A DNA stretch of 64,000 nt from Orientallactaga sibirica (lineage: Eukaryota > Chordata > Mammalia > Rodentia > Dipodidae): NCBI GenBank assembly GCA_036365145.1, contig JAEOAD010000699.1, positions 11,009,001 to 11,073,000 on the forward strand, read 5' to 3'. The position numbers and the translations under genes were made by a program. The notes beneath the pieces were generated by a model, which was not told where the DNA came from, ran no database searches, and was given only the letters and a program-made list of their open reading frames with translations. Below, piece after piece: positions 60,601 through 64,000 of the stretch (the first letter of the stretch is position 1; the number at the start of each line of letters is the position of its first letter).

Positions 60601-63600
60601 AGTACCCCAGTTTCTAGTTCATAGATCCTACCCATTCACAGAGAGTTACTTTGGCTGTCACATACATGACATAAGTTATAAGAAAGTATTTCCAAAGATT
60701 TTCATGAAGTCATTAACTTGAATGTCTAAATATAACCTGATGTCCTAGAGCAAACAAATGTCCAAAATTTTGCCTCTTAAAACCTTATAGGAAAAACTAA
60801 TTGGAACTAGATGTTTCTTGTCCACCTAGTGGACATAATGGTATTGCATTCTCATGTGTTCCATGGTTAAGAGCTCTGGCATTCAAACTATGCTGAATGT
60901 GGCCATTGGTGAACAGGTAGGTAGCTTCCACAAAGGAAGACAGTGTATTCAATGTAGCAAGAAATGCCCATATTCCTCTGTACAAGGTTCAAACGTAGTG
61001 TGTTATCAGGGGAAAATTGGGCTGATGTAGTGTGGGATGGTGTGGCTTCCCTAGTGTAGCTGGGAATGTGTGAGCACTGTTTCTATTAATTTTGTTCCAG
61101 GAATGCACGATGAACACCCAGACAGGGAAAACATCAGTACCACCAAAGTTGTATCAGGTAATCCTGTTTACCTGTCTCCTCATCTGCCTGCCATTTTATT
61201 AAAAAGATATTGCCTCTGTGACACCTTTGCTGGGAACAATATAAATGAACTAGAGATGCTTATAATGACAGCGGATAAGTAAAAAGAATGAACATATGCA
61301 ACAAAAAAAATGTGAACTACAAATGATTTTGTGTCAGTGCCTGGAAACAAAATAATAAAATACTTTTTATCAAATACTCTTTAAAATATTTATTAATTTA
61401 TTTATTTTAGAGAAAATGGGAAGGAAAGAAAGAAAGAGGCAGATAAGAGAATGAATGCAACAAGGTCTCTAGTCACTGAAAATGAACTTGAGATGCATGT
61501 ACCACCTCGCACATCTGGCTTTATGTGGGTACTCGGGAATCAAACATGGGACCTTAGGTTTTATGAGCAAGTGCCTTAACCAGAGAGCCATCTCCCAGCC
61601 CTCTTGTTGTTTATTGTGTTTTATTTTTTTGAAGTAGTTAGCATCTCAATCTATCACAGGCCCACCTGGAACTCACACTGTAGTCCAAATCTGGCCTCAA
61701 ATGGACAGCAATCCTCTTAACTTTGCCTGCCAAGTGCTGGGATTAAAGACATACACTACTGTGCTCAGCATTTAAATATTATTATATCTAGTTTTTCACC
61801 AGTCAATTGTGATCCTATACCTTTTAATATCCCTTTTGAATGTTTCACCCATTGTGACAACATAATGTGAATATAACTAGCAATTTTATTTCCTGTGATG
61901 GATGTTCTAATACAGGTTTCACAGCTCTAATAGGGTGGGTAAATGGCTCTGTGACACTAATCTCTGTGATTCAAGTCAGACCTCAAAAGTATGATATTCA
62001 GAGAGCGTGACCCAGAAACCACAGATGGTCCTGATCACAGGGAAATAAACATGTGTGCATCCAACATTATACTAGGACAAAGTGACATTGGAAATGGTAG
62101 ACTATTATTATATTGCCATACCTTAATATTTACATATTCATAGGACTTTATTAAATTAAAAAAACAGCAATAATTGGAATATATGTCAGTTGATAAAATG
62201 TATAATTTAATCATTGAAATTGACAAATCAACTTAAACATGCTCTAAAAATTACATGATGTAACAGCAGTAGCATTAGATCATGCTATATTAATCAGTTA
62301 CCTATAATAGCCTGACAGTTACTTCTGTATCCTCCTAGGTTTAATGTTCCCTGTAACAGAAAAAGAATCAACTTGTTGTGTAAGAGAACCTTTCTGAATC
62401 TTATATACATGGGGAACTCTCTGTTTGCTCAGTGTTCACCATTATTGGGCAGTTATGTTTCTTGTATAGAGTGCAATTGAGTAGCAATCTTCTACCAACT
62501 GATTGCGGGCTCCCTAAGATACTTAATGTCACCCCTCCTGTATAATTTCATGGGATTAGGATAAGCCTTGGAAATAATTTTCCTTTTATACTAGGGATTG
62601 ATAATTTGAATGTGTAAATGACCTTAAGAAGTGGAAAACTCTTAATTTTCCACTGATGTCATTAGTGACAGTATTGTTGCTGTGTGACAATTGACTGAAA
62701 CCACTGTATAATTCTCTGATTGACTAAGATATCAACAGAAGCCAGATGGATGTAATGTGTGTTATAGCCTGATCTAACACTTTTTCATATCTATAATTTC
62801 AGGACACACCAACAAAAACAGAGAGTGGTATGTGTTCCTAAATCACTCATTTATTTAGAAAATATTGTATCAATTCAGTCCTGAGATCCCTGAGTCTGAC
62901 TTCCTACCAAAAGATAAATGGAGGGGGTTATGAAATGAAATTTGTTATGAAGGAAGTGGTGGTTGATCTCTGATGAACAAATGTGCCTTTAGCTTCTGTG
63001 GGCAGCATTGGTAGAGCTTCTCTAACATTTGAATTTCTTCCAGCTGGCCATTATACAGATAACTTGGAGCTAGAAAGCATTTCAAGTGAGGAGGCCGAGG
63101 ATGTTGGTAAGTGTCAGTGTTCCTTGTAAGACACAACAAGAGGGGGCTTATAAGGAGCCAGTTTATACTTTCTGTTAGGAGACTGAAGGCAGGGGGAAAA
63201 GTATCTGTAAGGAAAAGGGAATATGGGTATTGCTACCTGTGCTTTTCCTTCCTAAATGTACAATTGTACGTTTGTGCTGCCCAAGCATCTGGTTGGCTTT
63301 GCTTCTGGCTATAATGTAGCATGATCCTTCACAGAGGAACTACTCCTTCCTGCTTCTACAATGCCCTACTGAGACCCTGGTTGCGATTAGTAGCTCTTAG
63401 AAACTATACCATAAAGCATTGTTTTGAGGGAGGTCATCTACTGACAGGTGCTCCGTTTCCTTCTACTTCCAATTCTGTGCATTTATATCCTCACAGAGCA
63501 TGCTACTGAAGTGATTTTAACACCAGTGATCAATATACTGACAGCTACTCCTTTTCCTTGTAGGTGTCATAAATCCTGAACCAGTGGAAAGCCAACGTTT

Positions 63601-63604
63601 TGAT
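49043..63604 (+). CDS. Candidate gene of repeated micro-exons (partial, family unknown)
   Basis: Eleven candidate exons on the plus strand, at 49043-49094, 49907-49928, 51371-51414, 52537-52561, 53050-53099, 53563-53587, 61101-61157, 62339-62379, 62803-62827, 63044-63106 and 63564-63604. Joined from the ATG at 49059 they give 429 nt, 143 codons, with no stop. Each has an AG acceptor and a GT donor, and the phases agree across all ten joins. Three exon types recur: A' (phase 1 to 1), A (1 to 0) and B (0 to 1). The product is hydrophilic, rich in Glu, Ser, Thr and Lys, with a basic KKRSR near its start (possible nuclear signal) and an acidic '[10 protein letters not shown]' near the end, and no transmembrane segment. 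The order A'-A-B repeats and the frame ends in phase 0 at 63604, so a B exon is expected just beyond the window. I do not recognise the family. Transcription is unproven. Confidence 0.6.
49907..49928 (+). CDS. Candidate exon 2, type B micro-exon
   Basis: 22 nt between 'ctctctacattacag' and 'gtatgtat'. In phase 0 it encodes Asp-Thr-Pro-Thr-Tyr-Gly-Ile plus one base. It shares its start with exon 9 (GA[T/C]ACACCAACA) and its donor context (gtatgt) with exons 4 and 9. Confidence 0.6.
50640..50886 (-). mobile_element. Long-type SINE in the intron after exon 2
   Basis: T run at the left, 'tgaaatccagatgtgtatgc' in the body, inverted head 'taagccatctctccaaccc' at the right. The repeats ggcagtcttt (50,631) and gacagtcttt (50,887) are the target-site duplication. 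Confidence 0.94.
51371..51414 (+). CDS. Candidate exon 3, type A
   Basis: 44 nt after a strong tract 'ccttctctcttcccctag'. In phase 1 it reads [15 protein letters not shown] and leaves phase 0. The donor gtagga is weak compared with the gtaagag of its relatives at 62,380 and 63,605, so this copy may be poorly used. The following intron is homologous to those after exons 8 and 11. Confidence 0.5.
51415..51776 (+). repeat. Duplicated intron block a (after exon 3)
   Basis: Resembles 62380-62720 and 63605-63960. Common landmarks are a donor 'gta[a/g]gag', 'tttc[t/c]gtg[t/g]...gagt', a 'ctactgattcc / ctaccaactgattg' word, a 'ttaatgtc[g/a]cc' word and 'ttttccactggtgtcctt / ttttccactgatgtcatt'. These are non-coding relics of the same cassette. 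Confidence 0.7.
51777..52010 (+). mobile_element. CT-tailed SINE (first of a pair)
   Basis: Plus-strand SINE beginning 'gggctggtgaggtgacttaa' with the usual 'cccacgtaagccagatgcac' and an A-rich end. The flanking words agtatact (51,768) and ggtatact (52,002) are its duplication. Confidence 0.9.
52011..52252 (+). mobile_element. Long-type SINE (second of a pair)
   Basis: Starts 'ggctggagagatggcttagc', contains 'cccttgcccacaagggggcg' and ends with a CT tract and A run. It sits immediately after the first SINE. The word 'atactc' precedes and follows it. Confidence 0.9.
52262..52536 (+). repeat. Duplicated intron block b (before exon 4)
   Basis: Similar to 51580-51770 (the part of block a before the SINEs) and to 62570-62802. 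Shared words are 'ttccctcagaaatta', 'cttttccactagtgtccttt', 'aatattgactgaaccccctg' and 'aagtgtatggtatag'. Blocks a and b appear to be tandem copies of one intron segment. Confidence 0.75.
52537..52561 (+). CDS. Candidate exon 4, type B micro-exon
   Basis: 25 nt between 'ttctataattgtag' and 'gtatgtattc'. In phase 0 it encodes KTPGIPKH plus G. About 30 bp on each side resemble the sequence around exon 9 (62,803), including 'aaatcactcattt' downstream. Confidence 0.65.
53050..53099 (+). CDS. Candidate exon 5, type A
   Basis: 50 nt after 'tgttgtcttcctag' and before 'gtaaagtg'. In phase 1 it gives [17 protein letters not shown], charged and open, and ends in phase 0. The place where an A' exon would be expected before it (near 52,790) holds a degenerate stretch with a poor acceptor and an in-frame TGA. 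Skipping it keeps the frame. Confidence 0.6.
53563..53587 (+). CDS. Candidate exon 6, type B micro-exon
   Basis: 25 nt between 'tctctaccttcag' and the strong donor 'gtaagt'. In phase 0 it encodes VTSGPTET plus C. Same length and phase as exons 4 and 9. The next intron contains the truncated L1. Confidence 0.65.
55948..56199 (-). mobile_element. Long-type SINE inserted in the L1
   Basis: Complete minus-strand copy. The L1 word catagctcatt is present on both sides (55,934 and 56,200), proving insertion into the existing L1. Confidence 0.95.
57637..57678 (+). repeat. (TTTA)n simple repeat within the L1
   Basis: Nearly perfect TTTA repeats between L1 ORF2 sequences, perhaps expanded from the T-rich run present here in the younger L1. 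Confidence 0.85.
60240..60412 (-). mobile_element. B1 SINE at the 5' end of the truncated L1
   Basis: (TTTTG)n tail, then 'tttcaaggtagggtctcact' and 'gccaccacacccagc'. It has a small insertion ('ccccaccaaccaggttg') relative to the other B1s. Confidence 0.88.
60413..61100. other. Intron sequence, nothing recognised
   Basis: About 690 bp of AT-rich sequence before candidate exon 7, without repeats I can name. Confidence 0.4.
61101..61157 (+). CDS. Candidate exon 7, type A'
   Basis: 57 nt after 'ttaattttgttccag' and before 'gtaatc'. In phase 1 it reads [19 protein letters not shown] and leaves one base, so it is a symmetric 1-1 exon that can be skipped without breaking the frame. Confidence 0.65.
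61382..61603 (-). mobile_element. tRNA-headed SINE, diverged
   Basis: Minus-strand copy in the intron after candidate exon 7. It is recognisable by 'gaatgcaacaaggtctctag', 'gcacatctggctttatgtgg' and the inverted head 'ccagagagccatctcccagc'. Confidence 0.8.
61622..61771 (-). mobile_element. B1 SINE, diverged
   Basis: 'gcccacctggaactcacact' and 'gtgctgggattaaagacata' identify a B1 that is more diverged than the others. Confidence 0.8.
62339..62379 (+). CDS. Candidate exon 8, type A
   Basis: 41 nt after 'tctgtatcctcctag' and before 'gtaagagaacc'. In phase 1 it encodes [14 protein letters not shown]. Exactly the same length and phase as exon 11, with homologous flanks. Confidence 0.65.
62380..62802 (+). 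repeat. Duplicated intron block c (between exons 8 and 9)
   Basis: Homologous to blocks a and b and to 63605-64000. This copy is uninterrupted by SINEs and is the best template for the cassette: A exon, about 420 bp, B exon. Confidence 0.75.
62803..62827 (+). CDS. Candidate exon 9, type B micro-exon
   Basis: 25 nt between 'catatctataatttcag' and 'gtatgtgtt'. In phase 0 it encodes DTPTKTES plus G. Nearest relatives are exons 2 and 4. Confidence 0.68.
63044..63106 (+). CDS. Candidate exon 10, type A', acidic
   Basis: 63 nt after 'tttgaatttcttccag' and before 'gtaagtgt', the best splice sites of the set. In phase 1 it includes '[16 protein letters not shown]'. The Ser-Ser-Glu-Glu run is a plausible casein-kinase-2-type acidic patch. 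Symmetric 1-1 exon. Confidence 0.7.
63564..63604 (+). CDS. Candidate exon 11, type A
   Basis: 41 nt after 'ccttttccttgtag' and before 'gtaagagtacc'. In phase 1 it encodes [14 protein letters not shown] and leaves phase 0. The intron after it repeats the intron after exon 8 for at least 390 bp, up to the window edge, which predicts another B exon a short way outside. Confidence 0.65.
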
Positions 63605-64000
63605 GTAAGAGTACCTTTTCCTGGCATTTGGAATTGTAAATTTTGTTTGAATTGTCTGTACAATTATTGGCCAGACATAACTTCCTGTGTGGAGTGCAGT
63701 TTAGAGTGTATTCTAGCTCCATATTACCATTAATGCCACCACATACATTACAATTGAATGTGACAAAGGTTTCTCTTGAATATAATTTTCTTTCTTGTAC
63801 TTCATTTTGTGTACTTCAAAGTGTAGATGGTCTTAAGAAGTAGACTATGCTATAAATTGCTTGTGTTTTTAATTAGTGTTCTTAGTAACATTTTTTATAT
63901 GCCTGACCATTGACAGAACACACTGTATCTGTTTATGGTTGGTTTGCTAAGTCATTGAGAAAGGTCTAGATGCATGGAAAGTATAGGATATTGCGTGATA
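63605..64000 (+). repeat. Duplicated intron block d (after exon 11, cut by the window edge)
   Basis: Aligns with 62380-62770: 'cctgtgtggagtgcagttta' against 'cttgtatagagtgcaattga', 'ggtcttaagaagtagac' against 'gaccttaagaagtggaa', 'tgaccattgacagaacacac' against 'tgacaattgactgaaaccac'. By position the next B exon should fall about 30-40 bp past the end. Confidence 0.75.

Overview
This is mammalian nuclear DNA from a rodent. The repeats show this: B1 (7SL-derived) SINEs, tRNA-headed SINEs of the B2/ID superfamily, B4 SINEs, MaLR-type LTRs and rodent-style L1. The particular SINE consensus, with its 'GGCTGGAGAGATGGCTTAGC' head, looks like that of jerboas (Dipodidae), but that assignment is from memory and only moderately firm. 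There is no bacterial-style gene organisation. Almost all open reading frames seen by six-frame translation are repeat-derived or chance.

Layout. 1-17.9 kb is repeat-peppered non-coding DNA: two related L1 3'-UTR fragments, several SINEs, a MaLR solo LTR with a 5-bp target duplication, and a Tigger-like DNA transposon fragment. 18.0-25.4 kb is a full-length but mutated L1 on the minus strand, followed in the opposite direction by the 3' part of a second L1 (25.4-26.8 kb). 27.2-34.1 kb is an old minus-strand L1 that has served as a landing pad. Into it have gone a SINE, two B1s, a deleted betaretrovirus-like ERV (29,123-32,496, both LTRs, Lys-type primer binding site, Gag matrix and integrase remnants) and a processed UBL5 pseudogene, which was itself later split by two nested SINEs. 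At 34.6 kb lies a second MaLR LTR, and at 35.2-35.85 kb an L1 reverse-transcriptase fragment.

35.85-46.47 kb is a minisatellite of about 10.6 kb. Its main unit is 66 bp, itself a diverged dimer of 33-bp halves. Every few units there is a variant block of about 131 bp. Because 66 is a multiple of three, long apparent ORFs appear on both strands; I do not think they are genes. The right edge of the array runs into a segment of about 770 bp that is duplicated 1.78 kb further on (46.44-47.2 and 48.18-49.0 kb).

49.0-64.0 kb is the most interesting part. I find a series of eleven short candidate exons on the plus strand (22-66 nt), with good splice sites and mutually compatible phases. They join into one 429-nt open frame starting at an ATG at 49,059 and running off the window. 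The exons belong to three repeated types: A' (phase 1 to 1), A (1 to 0) and B (0 to 1, 22-25 nt, often beginning Asp-Thr-Pro-Thr). The introns around them are also recognisably duplicated. This looks like a gene grown by tandem duplication of an intron-microexon cassette. I cannot name its family. A 5'-truncated L1 (54.0-60.2 kb) sits in its largest intron.
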